From assembly GCA_021771265.1 (NCBI GenBank), contig JAETPK010000002.1, positions 1 through 58,996 on the forward strand: DNA of 58,996 nt. The letters run 5' to 3'. The first letter of the stretch is position 1. Every line of letters begins with the position of its first letter. Made by a program: the position numbers and the translations under genes. The stretch is from Oscillospiraceae bacterium. Lineage in GTDB: Bacteria > Bacillota > Clostridia > Oscillospirales > Oscillospiraceae. Positions 8,970 to 16,765 of the stretch are shown here, one piece after another. Under the pieces are notes generated by a model. That model saw only the letters and a program-made list of their open reading frames with translations, had not been told where the DNA came from and ran no database searches.

Positions 8970-9938
8970 TCAGGCCTTGTGGTCGCAGCCCAGGACGTCC
9001 ACGATCTTGTGGGCGACCATGGCCTTGATGGCGGCGCGGGCGGGCTTCAGATACTGACGGGGGTCGAAGTCGCCGGGATGCTCATCGAAATACTGACGGA
9101 TGGTGGCGGTCATAGCCAGACGCAGGTCAGAGTCGATGTTGATCTTGCAGACGGACAGCTCGGCGGCGTGGCGCAGCTGCTCCTCGGGGATGCCGACGGC
9201 GTCGGGCATCTTGCCGCCGTGCTCGTTGATGGCCTTCACAAACTCCTGGGGCACGGAGGAAGAGCCGTGCAGCACGATGGGGAAGCCGGGCAGGCGCTTG
9301 GAGACCTCTTCCAGCACGTCGAAACGCAGGGGAGGCGGAACCAGGATGCCCTTCTCATTGCGGGTGCACTGGGCGGCGGTGAACTTGTAAGCACCGTGGC
9401 TGGTGCCGATGGCGATGGCCAGAGAGTCGCAGCCGGTCTTGGCGACGAACTCCTCCACCTCCTCGGGACGGGTGTAGGAGGCGGCGTGAGCGGCGACCTT
9501 CACATCGTCCTCGATGCCGGCCAGGGTGCCCAGCTCGGCCTCGACGACCACGCCGTGGTCATGGGCATACTCCACGACCTTCTTGGTGATCTCGATGTTC
9601 TCGGCAAAGGGCTTGGAGGAGGCGTCGATCATGACGGAGGTAAAGCCGCCGTCGATGCAGGACTTGCAGGTCTCGAAGTCGGGGCCGTGGTCCAGGTGCA
9701 GGGCGATGGGGATATCGGGGCACTCGATAACGGCAGCCTCCACCAGCTTCACCAGATAGGTGTGGTTGGCGTAGGCACGGGCGCCCTTGGAGACCTGGAG
9801 GATCAGGGGGGCCTTCAGCTCCTGAGCAGCCTCGGTGATGCCCTGAACGATCTCCATGTTGTTGACGTTGAAAGCGCCGATGGCATATCCGCCGTCGTAG
9901 GCCTTCTTGAACATTTCGGTAGTGGTGACCAATGCCAT
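8970..9938 (-). CDS. fba: Class II fructose-bisphosphate aldolase
   Basis: ALHLDHGPDFETCKSCIDGGFTSVMIDASS, VEAELGTLAGIEDDV, VLHGSSSVPQEF. Confidence 0.95.
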   Translation of the reverse strand: MALVTTTEMFKKAYDGGYAIGAFNVNNMEIVQGITEAAQELKAPLILQVSKGARAYANHTYLVKLVEAAVIECPDIPIALHLDHGPDFETCKSCIDGGFTSVMIDASSKPFAENIEITKKVVEYAHDHGVVVEAELGTLAGIEDDVKVAAHAASYTRPEEVEEFVAKTGCDSLAIAIGTSHGAYKFTAAQCTRNEKGILVPPPLRFDVLEEVSKRLPGFPIVLHGSSSVPQEFVKAINEHGGKMPDAVGIPEEQLRHAAELSVCKINIDSDLRLAMTATIRQYFDEHPGDFDPRQYLKPARAAIKAMVAHKIVDVLGCDHKA

Positions 9939-10066
9939 AATGTTTCACTCCTGTTCTTATTTGTCCCGCCCGGTTTGAGGCCCCTTTGCCGCCCCGATGT
10001 AAGGGAGTTCGTTAAGGGATTGGCAAATTAGACGTTTCAAATGGACGAAAACGATTTTCCTCTATG

Positions 10067-10094
10067 ATAATATCACAGAAAAATTAAATTGCAA
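10067..10094 (-). promoter_or_regulatory. Putative sigma-A promoter for fba
   Basis: Minus strand TTGCAA (10094-10089), 16-nt spacer, TATTAT (10072-10067). Confidence 0.5.
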
Positions 10095-10097
10095 GTA

Positions 10098-10126
10098 TTT
10101 ACAATTCTTTTTTTCAATGATATGAT
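10098..10126 (+). promoter_or_regulatory. Putative sigma-A promoter for pfp
   Basis: TTTACA (10098-10103), 17-nt spacer, TATGAT (10121-10126); predicted TSS about 10132-10134. Confidence 0.65.
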
Positions 10127-10133
10127 AGCAATG

Positions 10134-10217
10134 CCCTCAGTTGACAAAAAATCATACGTTTTTCCGCCCGCGCCCCCGGCATGGGGCCTTCGCGTGTGGT
10201 TTTTTGTCACCTGAGGG
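10134..10217 (+). promoter_or_regulatory. Long imperfect hairpin with embedded terminator-like stem in the pfp leader (candidate attenuator)
   Basis: 10134-10158 pairs with 10193-10217 (22 Watson-Crick, 2 G-U, 1 mismatch); alternative stem CCGCCCGCG(10164-10172)/CGCGTGTGG(10191-10199) followed by TTTTTT. Confidence 0.6.
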
Positions 10218-10247
10218 TCCAAACAAATTCTGAGGAGGCTTTTTCTC

Positions 10248-11486
10248 ATGAGTGAACTGAAAGGCGCATGCATCGTGGGCCAGTCCGGCGGCCCCACTTC
10301 CGTCATCAATGCCAGCGTGTACGGTGTCATCGACACCGCCCTGAAAAACCCAAACATCACCCGCGTTCTGGGCGCGGAGCACGGGATCAAGGGCGTTTTG
10401 AACGACCGCCTGTTCGATATGGCCGAGGAGGACCCCGCCGAGCTGGCGCTTTTGAAGTATACTCCTTCCTCCGCTCTGGGTTCCTGCCGCTATAAGATGG
10501 CCGACCCCGATGTGGACGATACCGATTACAAGCGCATCCTGGAGATCTTCAAGAAGTACGATGTCCGCTATTTCTTCTACAACGGCGGCAACGACTCCAT
10601 GGATACCTGCAACAAGATCTCCAAGTACATGCAGAAGGTGGGCTATGAGTGCCGCGTCATGGGCGTGCCCAAGACCATCGACAACGACCTGTACGGCACG
10701 GACCACTGCCCCGGCTTCGCCTCCGCCGCCAAGTATATCGCAACCAGCTGCATGGAGGTCTATCAGGATGCCCGGGTGTATGACACCGGCATGGTCTGCG
10801 TCATCGAGATCATGGGCCGCCACGCCGGCTGGCTGGCTGGCGCCGCCGCCTTGGCCACCGCTTACGGTGCCGGTCCCGACCTGGTGTACCTGCCCGAGGT
10901 GGACTTTGACATGGACGCCTTCCTGGCGGATGTGGAGCGTATCTACAAGGAGAAGGGCAACTGCATGGTGGCCGTGTCCGAGGGTATCCACTATGCTGAC
11001 GGCACTTTCGTTTCCGAAGCCAAGACCTCTGCCACCGACGGCTTCGGTCATGCCCAGTTGGGCGGCCTGGCCTCCCTGCTGGCCAACATCATCAAGGAGA
11101 AGACCGGCGCCAAGGTCCGCGGCATCGAGCTGAGCCTGCTGCAGCGCTGCGGCGCGCACCTGGCCTCCGAGACCGATATCGAGGAGTCCTATATGTCCGG
11201 CAAGGCCGCCGTGGAGAACGCCGTGGCCGGCATCACCGATAAGATGGTGGGCTTTGAGCGCGCCTATGAGGACGGCAAGTACGTCTGCAAGACGAAGCTG
11301 CTGGGCCTGACCGACGTGGCCAACACCGAGAAGAAGGTCCCCCTGGAGTGGATCAACGCCGCCCACAACAACGTGGAGCAGCCCTTCATTGATTACGTGC
11401 TGCCCCTGATCCAGGGCGAGCCCAAGCTGCCCAAGCAGGATTCCCTGCCCCGCTTTGCCAAGCTGAAGAAGGTTCTGGCGAAGTAA
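10248..11486 (+). CDS. pfp: 6-phosphofructokinase, diphosphate (PPi)-dependent type by motif
   Basis: GGNDSMDT and GVPKTIDNDL motifs of PPi-type PFK; RBS GAGGAGG. Confidence 0.9.
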   Translation: MSELKGACIVGQSGGPTSVINASVYGVIDTALKNPNITRVLGAEHGIKGVLNDRLFDMAEEDPAELALLKYTPSSALGSCRYKMADPDVDDTDYKRILEIFKKYDVRYFFYNGGNDSMDTCNKISKYMQKVGYECRVMGVPKTIDNDLYGTDHCPGFASAAKYIATSCMEVYQDARVYDTGMVCVIEIMGRHAGWLAGAAALATAYGAGPDLVYLPEVDFDMDAFLADVERIYKEKGNCMVAVSEGIHYADGTFVSEAKTSATDGFGHAQLGGLASLLANIIKEKTGAKVRGIELSLLQRCGAHLASETDIEESYMSGKAAVENAVAGITDKMVGFERAYEDGKYVCKTKLLGLTDVANTEKKVPLEWINAAHNNVEQPFIDYVLPLIQGEPKLPKQDSLPRFAKLKKVLAK

Positions 11487-11500
11487 GCGCCTCCCTACTG

Positions 11501-11539
11501 AAAAAGCAGCGTGTACCAAATCGGTACACGCTGCTTTTT
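11501..11539. terminator. Bidirectional terminator between pfp and pyk-like gene
   Basis: AAAAAGCAGCGTGTACC-aaatc-GGTACACGCTGCTTTTT, perfect 17-bp stem. Confidence 0.92.
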
Positions 11540-11544
11540 ATGCT

Positions 11545-12546
11545 TCATGCGTGTTTCGCCAGATAGCGGCGGGCCTCCCGGGCCGTCTCCGTGAGATAGC
11601 GGATGGCCTCCGCCGGGTAACGGCCCACGGCGGTCTCCCCGGTGACCATGACGCCCCAGGCGCCGTCCGCCACGGCGTTGAAGATGTCGCTGACCTCCGC
11701 TCGGGTGGGCACGGGGGAATGCTCCATGGACGCCAGCATCTGGGTCACAACGATAAAGGGCTTCCCTGCCGCCCGGCAGGCGGCGGCAATGTCCTTTTGC
11801 ACGGCAGGCAGGTGCCACAGGGGCATGTCGTTGCCCAGGTCTCCCCGGGCGATGACGACCACATCCGCCTGAGGCAGAATGTCATCCAGATGGGCAGCCC
11901 CCTCCAACGTCTCGATCTTGGCGAACAGCTTCAAGTACCCGGCGCCGTGCTCCGCCAGGATGCGCCGCAGGCGGCACAGCTCCTCCCCGCTGTGGACAAA
12001 GGGCTGCAAAAGCCCTGTGACGCCGAAGTGCTCCGCCTGGCGGATGTTCTGGATATCCCGCTCCGTCAGCACCGGCAGGCGCAGGTCCTTTCCCGGCAGC
12101 TTGATGCTCTTGCGGCCGGTGAGGACGCCGCCCCGAAGGACCCGCGCCGCCGCGCCGCCGCCGGAAGCATCCATGACCTCCAGCGCCAGCTTTCCATCGT
12201 CCAGCAGCACCTGGCAGCCGGCCTCCAGCGCTGCCAGCACCACGGCCGGGACCGGAATGCCGCCTGCTCCCAACTGGACAGCGGCGCCGTTTTCCAGCGT
12301 CAAGGGAGCGTCCAGGTCCCCCAGGCGCAGCTCCGGCCCCTGGGTGTCGATGACCAGCTGGGGCGCTTCCACGCCGGCGGCGGACGCCGCCTCCCGGAAC
12401 GCCGCCAGCATCCCGGCGCTGTCCGCCAGGTCGCAGTGGGACAGGTTCAGCCGTATGCCGGTCATGCCGGCGCGGAACATGGCCTCCAGGGTCTCCCGGC
12501 TGCCGCAGGCGGGACCGAATGTCCCGTAGATCTGTGTCATGTCCAT
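11545..12546 (-). CDS. Short pyruvate kinase (A and B domains only)
   Basis: RLNLSHC, IDTQGPELRLG, LFAKIETLEG, ARGDLGNDMP, TQMLASMEHSPVPTRAEVSDIFNAVADGAWGVMVTGETAVG; ends without the C-terminal domain. Confidence 0.85.
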   Translation of the reverse strand: MDMTQIYGTFGPACGSRETLEAMFRAGMTGIRLNLSHCDLADSAGMLAAFREAASAAGVEAPQLVIDTQGPELRLGDLDAPLTLENGAAVQLGAGGIPVPAVVLAALEAGCQVLLDDGKLALEVMDASGGGAAARVLRGGVLTGRKSIKLPGKDLRLPVLTERDIQNIRQAEHFGVTGLLQPFVHSGEELCRLRRILAEHGAGYLKLFAKIETLEGAAHLDDILPQADVVVIARGDLGNDMPLWHLPAVQKDIAAACRAAGKPFIVVTQMLASMEHSPVPTRAEVSDIFNAVADGAWGVMVTGETAVGRYPAEAIRYLTETAREARRYLAKHA

Positions 12547-12553
12547 TTCTCCA

Positions 12554-13324
12554 TCAATTGTTTTTCTGATAGATGGTCCAAAGCCCTTCCATCAGCAGAT
12601 ATTTGTCGTAGACGATCTTGTTGCGGCAGTAGCGGACGATGACCGGGGCGTTGCCGCCGGTGGCCACCACGCTGACCTCCCGGCCGGGGAACTGTTCCCG
12701 GATGCGGTCGATGATGCCGTCCAGCATCCCGGCGGTGCCGTACACGATGCCGGAGCGCATGCACTCCTCCGTGTTTTTGCCGATGAGGGCCTTGGGATGC
12801 TGCAGCGAGATGGCGGGCAGCTGGGCGGCCCGGCGGGAAAGGGCCTCCAGCGACACATTGACGCCCGGCAGCAGCAGGCCGCCCTCGTAATTGCGGCCCT
12901 CGGAAATGACGCCGATGGTGGTGGCGGTGCCCATGTCGATGGTGATGATGGGCGTTTGGAATTTCTCAAGCGCCGCCACGGCGTCCGCCACGATGTCCGC
13001 GCCCACCTGGGTCTGGACCGCCAGGCGGATGTTCAGGCCCGTCCGCACGCCGGGGCCCACCACCATGGGCGGCTTGCCCAAAAGCCGGGTCAGGGCCTTT
13101 TCCATCATGAAATTCAGCGGCGGCACCACGCTGCACAAAATGGCGCCGGTGACGTCCGTATAATGAAAATGATACAGGGTAAACAGGTTCATCAGGTCGA
13201 TGCTGATCTGGTCCGCTGTTTTGCGGCTGTCCGTATCCAGAGACGCCAAAAAACGCAGGCTCTTGTTTTTGTCAAACAGGCCCACGGAGGTATTGGAGTT
13301 GCCAACGTCGATGGCAAGCAGCAT
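12554..13324 (-). CDS. coaX: Type III pantothenate kinase
   Basis: MLLAIDVGNSNTSVGLF, IDMGTATTIGVI, GGLLLPGVNVSLEAL, VVATGGNAPVI. Confidence 0.95.
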   Translation of the reverse strand: MLLAIDVGNSNTSVGLFDKNKSLRFLASLDTDSRKTADQISIDLMNLFTLYHFHYTDVTGAILCSVVPPLNFMMEKALTRLLGKPPMVVGPGVRTGLNIRLAVQTQVGADIVADAVAALEKFQTPIITIDMGTATTIGVISEGRNYEGGLLLPGVNVSLEALSRRAAQLPAISLQHPKALIGKNTEECMRSGIVYGTAGMLDGIIDRIREQFPGREVSVVATGGNAPVIVRYCRNKIVYDKYLLMEGLWTIYQKNN

Positions 13325-13433
13325 AGGGTCTTCTCCCCCTTTCGTCTTCCGTGTGATCGTACTCTTATGGTATCACGACTTGCCCCCCCTTGCAAGTGCC
13401 GGCGGATCGAAGGTCACAAATCTTCTGCCATGG

Positions 13434-13462
13434 TTGACATCGTACATTTGTTCGTGTATAAT
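13434..13462 (+). promoter_or_regulatory. Consensus sigma-A promoter with LexA-like box in the spacer
   Basis: TTGACA (13434-13439), 17-nt spacer, TATAAT (13457-13462); spacer contains CGTACATTTGTTCG (13441-13454). Confidence 0.75.
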
Positions 13463-13497
13463 GAATCCATATCGTGACAGCAAGAGAGGATGCCGCC

Positions 13498-14157
13498 ATG
13501 GAATTTTTGTATGGAGACCGGGAGCTCGACCATCTGCGTGCCCGGGACGCAAGGCTGGCCGCCGCCATTGACCGCATCGGCCATGTGAGCCGGGAGGTGG
13601 ACACGGACCTGTTTTCCTCCGTCATCCACCACATCATCGGCCAGCAGGTGTCCACCGCCGCCCAGCGGACGGTGTGGCGCCGCTTTTTGGAGCTGACGGA
13701 CGGGGATGTGACGGCGGAGCGTGTCTGCGCCCGGAGCCGGGAAGAGCTGCAGGCCCTGGGAATGACCTGGCGGAAGGCGGATTACATTCTGGACTTTGCC
13801 GGCAGGGTCCGGGACGGCGGCTTTGACATGGATGCGCTGAACGACCTACCGGACGATGCGGTGCGGGAGCGGCTTTCCTCCCTGCGGGGCATCGGTCCCT
13901 GGACGGCGGAGATGCTGATGATTTTCTGCATGCAGCGGCCGGATGTAGTCAGCTACGGCGATCTGGCCATCCTGCGGGGGATGCGGATGCTGTACCGAAA
14001 AAAGGCTATCGACCGCGGGACCTTTGACCGTTACCGGAAGCGGTACAGCCCCTACGGCACCACCGCCAGCCTGTATCTGTGGGCCATCGCCGGCGGCGCC
14101 CTGCCGGAGCTGACGGACCCCGCCGTCCCTAAAAAGAAAGGAGAGAAAGCGCCATGA
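13498..14157 (+). CDS. DNA-3-methyladenine glycosylase, AlkA-like HhH-GPD
   Basis: HHIIGQQVSTAAQRTVWRR, LRGIGPWTAEMLMIFCMQRPDVVSYGDLAILRGMRMLY: HhH plus catalytic Asp region. Confidence 0.9.
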   Translation: MEFLYGDRELDHLRARDARLAAAIDRIGHVSREVDTDLFSSVIHHIIGQQVSTAAQRTVWRRFLELTDGDVTAERVCARSREELQALGMTWRKADYILDFAGRVRDGGFDMDALNDLPDDAVRERLSSLRGIGPWTAEMLMIFCMQRPDVVSYGDLAILRGMRMLYRKKAIDRGTFDRYRKRYSPYGTTASLYLWAIAGGALPELTDPAVPKKKGEKAP

Positions 14158-14681
14158 CCTACCTCATGCACATGGATTCCCCGGTGGGACCGCTGCACCT
14201 GGCCTCTGACGGCCAGGCCATCACGGGTCTCTGGCTGGAAGGACAGAAGTATTTTGCCGCTACACTGGAAAAGGATGCCCGGGAGGGCAGTCTGCCTGTT
14301 TTTGACCGTGCCGCGGCCTGGCTGGAGGCGTATTTCGCCAAAGAGCCCCTGCCTCCCCTGCCGCCGCTGGCCCCCAAGGGCAGCCCCTTCCGCCAGGAGG
14401 TCTGGAAGCGGCTGCTGGTGATCCCCTACGGCCAGACCACCACCTACGGCGCCATCGCCGGAGACCTGAGAGCCGCCGGTATCTCCGCCGCCGCCCAGGC
14501 GGTAGGCGGCGCCGTGGGCCATAATCCCATCTCCATCCTCATTCCCTGCCACCGGGTGGTGGGCAGCGGCGGCAGCCTGACGGGCTATGCCGGCGGCGTG
14601 GCGAAAAAGCAGCTTCTCTTGGAGCTGGAGGGTGTGGACATGACGGTGCTGTACGTGCCCAAGAAAGGCACGGCACTGTGA
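14154..14681 (+). CDS. ogt: Methylated-DNA--protein-cysteine methyltransferase
   Basis: PFRQEVWKRLLVIPYGQTTTYGAIA, ILIPCHRVVGSGGSLTGYAGG. Confidence 0.95.
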   Translation: MTYLMHMDSPVGPLHLASDGQAITGLWLEGQKYFAATLEKDAREGSLPVFDRAAAWLEAYFAKEPLPPLPPLAPKGSPFRQEVWKRLLVIPYGQTTTYGAIAGDLRAAGISAAAQAVGGAVGHNPISILIPCHRVVGSGGSLTGYAGGVAKKQLLLELEGVDMTVLYVPKKGTAL

Positions 14682-15022
14682 GCCATCAGAAGTCTTTGAA
14701 GAAGCCGATCCCTCCGGATGTCCGATGCGGCGGATCCTCTTCACCGCGCCGGGAGGCCGCCAAGGCCCCAACGCCCGGCAGATCTCCCTGCCCCTGCTGT
14801 GGCTGCAAGACCTTCCCCATGCCTGCCGCTGATGCACTGGCCTACATCTGTCCGGTCTGCATGTGGGAGAACGATCTGTTCACCACCTCTGATGACGAGC
14901 CCAGTGACGAGAATCACGGGATGACGCTGAACCAGGGCAGAGCCAATTATAGGGCGCTGGGCGTCTGCAATCCCCGCCTGGCACAGTATGCCAGAAAGCC
15001 GCTTCCGGAGGAACTTTCCTGA
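14678..15022 (+). CDS. CPCC-family cysteine-rich protein
   Basis: CPCCGCKTFP...YICPVCMWENDLFTTSDDEPSDENHGMTLNQGRANYRALGVCNPR; GTG start in a GTGA overlap with ogt. Confidence 0.8.
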   Translation: MSHQKSLKKPIPPDVRCGGSSSPRREAAKAPTPGRSPCPCCGCKTFPMPAADALAYICPVCMWENDLFTTSDDEPSDENHGMTLNQGRANYRALGVCNPRLAQYARKPLPEELS

Positions 15023-15026
15023 CGAT

Positions 15027-15064
15027 AAAAGCAGGCATTGGCTGTTGCCAGTGCCTGCTTCTCT
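15027..15064. terminator. Terminator between CPCC gene and spoIVA
   Basis: AAAAGCAGGCA...TGCCTGCTTCTCTT inverted repeat with internal GGC/GCC. Confidence 0.8.
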
Positions 15065-15067
15065 TAT

Positions 15068-16543
15068 TTATAAGATGATGCAGATGAGACCTCCGCTGCC
15101 CTCGTTGATGATGCGGGTCAGGGTCTCCTGGAGCTTTTTCCGGGCGTCCTCCGGCATGCGCTTCAGCTTGGCCTGGAGGTCCTCGTTGACCAGCTCATGG
15201 AAGCTGCGGCCGAAGATGTTGGACTGCCAGATCTTGCTGGTGTCACCCTCAAACTCCTGGAGCAGGTAGTTCACCATGTCCTCGGACTGCTTTTCGTTGC
15301 CCACGATGGGCGAAACGGCGGTCTCAATGTCCGCCCGGATCATATGGATGCTGGGGGCGCTTGCTTTCAGGCGCACGCCGTAGCGGCCCCCCTGCTTCAT
15401 GATCTCCGGCTCCTCCAGCTTCAGCTCGTCGATGCCCGGCACCACGATGCCATAGCCGCTCTCCCGCACATCCCGCAGGGCCTGGGCCACCTTGTCGTAC
15501 TCCGTTTTCACCGCCGCCAGCCGGGTCAAAAGGCTCATGAGGTCTCCGTCATCCGCCACCTCAAAGCCGGACTGCTCCGACAGCGTCCGGTAAAACAGCT
15601 CCCTGGGCAGCCGCAGGGACGCGGCGGCCACGCCGGTGCCCAGATCGATGGCGGTGATCTTCGCCTCGCTGATGTCCGGACAGGCGCCCAGAGCGGCGAT
15701 GACGCCCTCCACCTCCCGGATGTGCCGCAGGTGTCCGGTGCTCTGACGGACGGCCTCGTACAGCTCCGCCTTGATGGGATGGTCATCCGGCAGGGCGTCC
15801 ACCCAGGGCGGCAGGAACAGATCCAGCTCCTGCATGGGGAATTCATACAGGACGGCCTTCAGAATATCCGCCACATCCTCCTCCCCCAGTTCCAGGCAGT
15901 TCACCGCCACGCAGTTGACGCCGTACCGGGAGGCGATGTCATTGGCAATGGCCTTTGACCGCTCGCTTTTGGGCTCCTGGGAATTCAGCAGCACGATGAA
16001 GGGCTTTCCCAGCTCCTGCAGCTCCCGGATGACCCGCTCCTCCGCCTCCAGATACTCTTCACGGGGAATGTCGGCCACGCTGCCGTCAGTGGTGATGACG
16101 ATGCCGATGGTGGAGTGCTCGGCGATGACCTTCCGGGTGCCGATCTCCGCCGCCTCCGTCATGGGGATCTCGTGGTCGTACCAGGGGGTGGTGACCATGC
16201 GGGGGGCGTCATCTTCGTACTGGCCGATGGCCCCCTTGACCATATAGCCCACGCAGTCGATAAGCCGCACGGAAAAGGCGGCGCCGTCCGGCAGCTGGAT
16301 CTGGGCGGCCTCCTCCGGCACGAATTTGGGTTCCGCCGTCATGATGGTCCGGCCGGAGCCGCTTTGCGGCAGCTCATCCCGGGCCCGCTCCTTGCGGTAC
16401 ACATTTTCAATGTTGGGGATGACCTGGGTCTCCATGAACCGCTTGATAAAGGTGGATTTTCCCGTGCGCACCGGCCCCACCACCCCGATGTAGATATCCC
16501 CGGCGGTGCGGGTGGCGATATTCTGATAGATACTGGTATTCAT
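15068..16543 (-). CDS. spoIVA: Stage IV sporulation protein A
   Basis: MNTSIYQNIATRTAGDIYIGVVGPVRTGKSTFIKRFMETQVIPNI...; ends GGLICIIL, typical SpoIVA. Confidence 0.97.
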   Translation of the reverse strand: MNTSIYQNIATRTAGDIYIGVVGPVRTGKSTFIKRFMETQVIPNIENVYRKERARDELPQSGSGRTIMTAEPKFVPEEAAQIQLPDGAAFSVRLIDCVGYMVKGAIGQYEDDAPRMVTTPWYDHEIPMTEAAEIGTRKVIAEHSTIGIVITTDGSVADIPREEYLEAEERVIRELQELGKPFIVLLNSQEPKSERSKAIANDIASRYGVNCVAVNCLELGEEDVADILKAVLYEFPMQELDLFLPPWVDALPDDHPIKAELYEAVRQSTGHLRHIREVEGVIAALGACPDISEAKITAIDLGTGVAAASLRLPRELFYRTLSEQSGFEVADDGDLMSLLTRLAAVKTEYDKVAQALRDVRESGYGIVVPGIDELKLEEPEIMKQGGRYGVRLKASAPSIHMIRADIETAVSPIVGNEKQSEDMVNYLLQEFEGDTSKIWQSNIFGRSFHELVNEDLQAKLKRMPEDARKKLQETLTRIINEGSGGLICIIL

Positions 16544-16580
16544 AGCATCCCGTCCTTTTTCCGCTCCATATGATGGTATA

Positions 16581-16609
16581 TGTCTATGTCCCGGCCTGAC
16601 AAAGTATGA
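16581..16609 (-). promoter_or_regulatory. Candidate sigma-E promoter for spoIVA
   Basis: Minus strand TCATACT - N14 - CATAGACA. Confidence 0.45.
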
Positions 16610-16683
16610 ACAGCCCGTCTTGCTTTGTGCAAATACGATAAAATCTATTGCGGAGATTCGCCGCTATTCGGCTGTTTATCCAC

Positions 16684-16712
16684 TTTACACAGAAAATTTA
16701 GTGTGGTAAACT
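16684..16712 (+). promoter_or_regulatory. Putative sigma-A promoter for the amino-acid ABC transporter genes
   Basis: TTTACA - N17 - TAAACT. Confidence 0.45.
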
Positions 16713-16765
16713 GCTAATGTATTAAACGAGCGGGATACCGCTCCGAGGTTTTGGAGGATCTGAAT

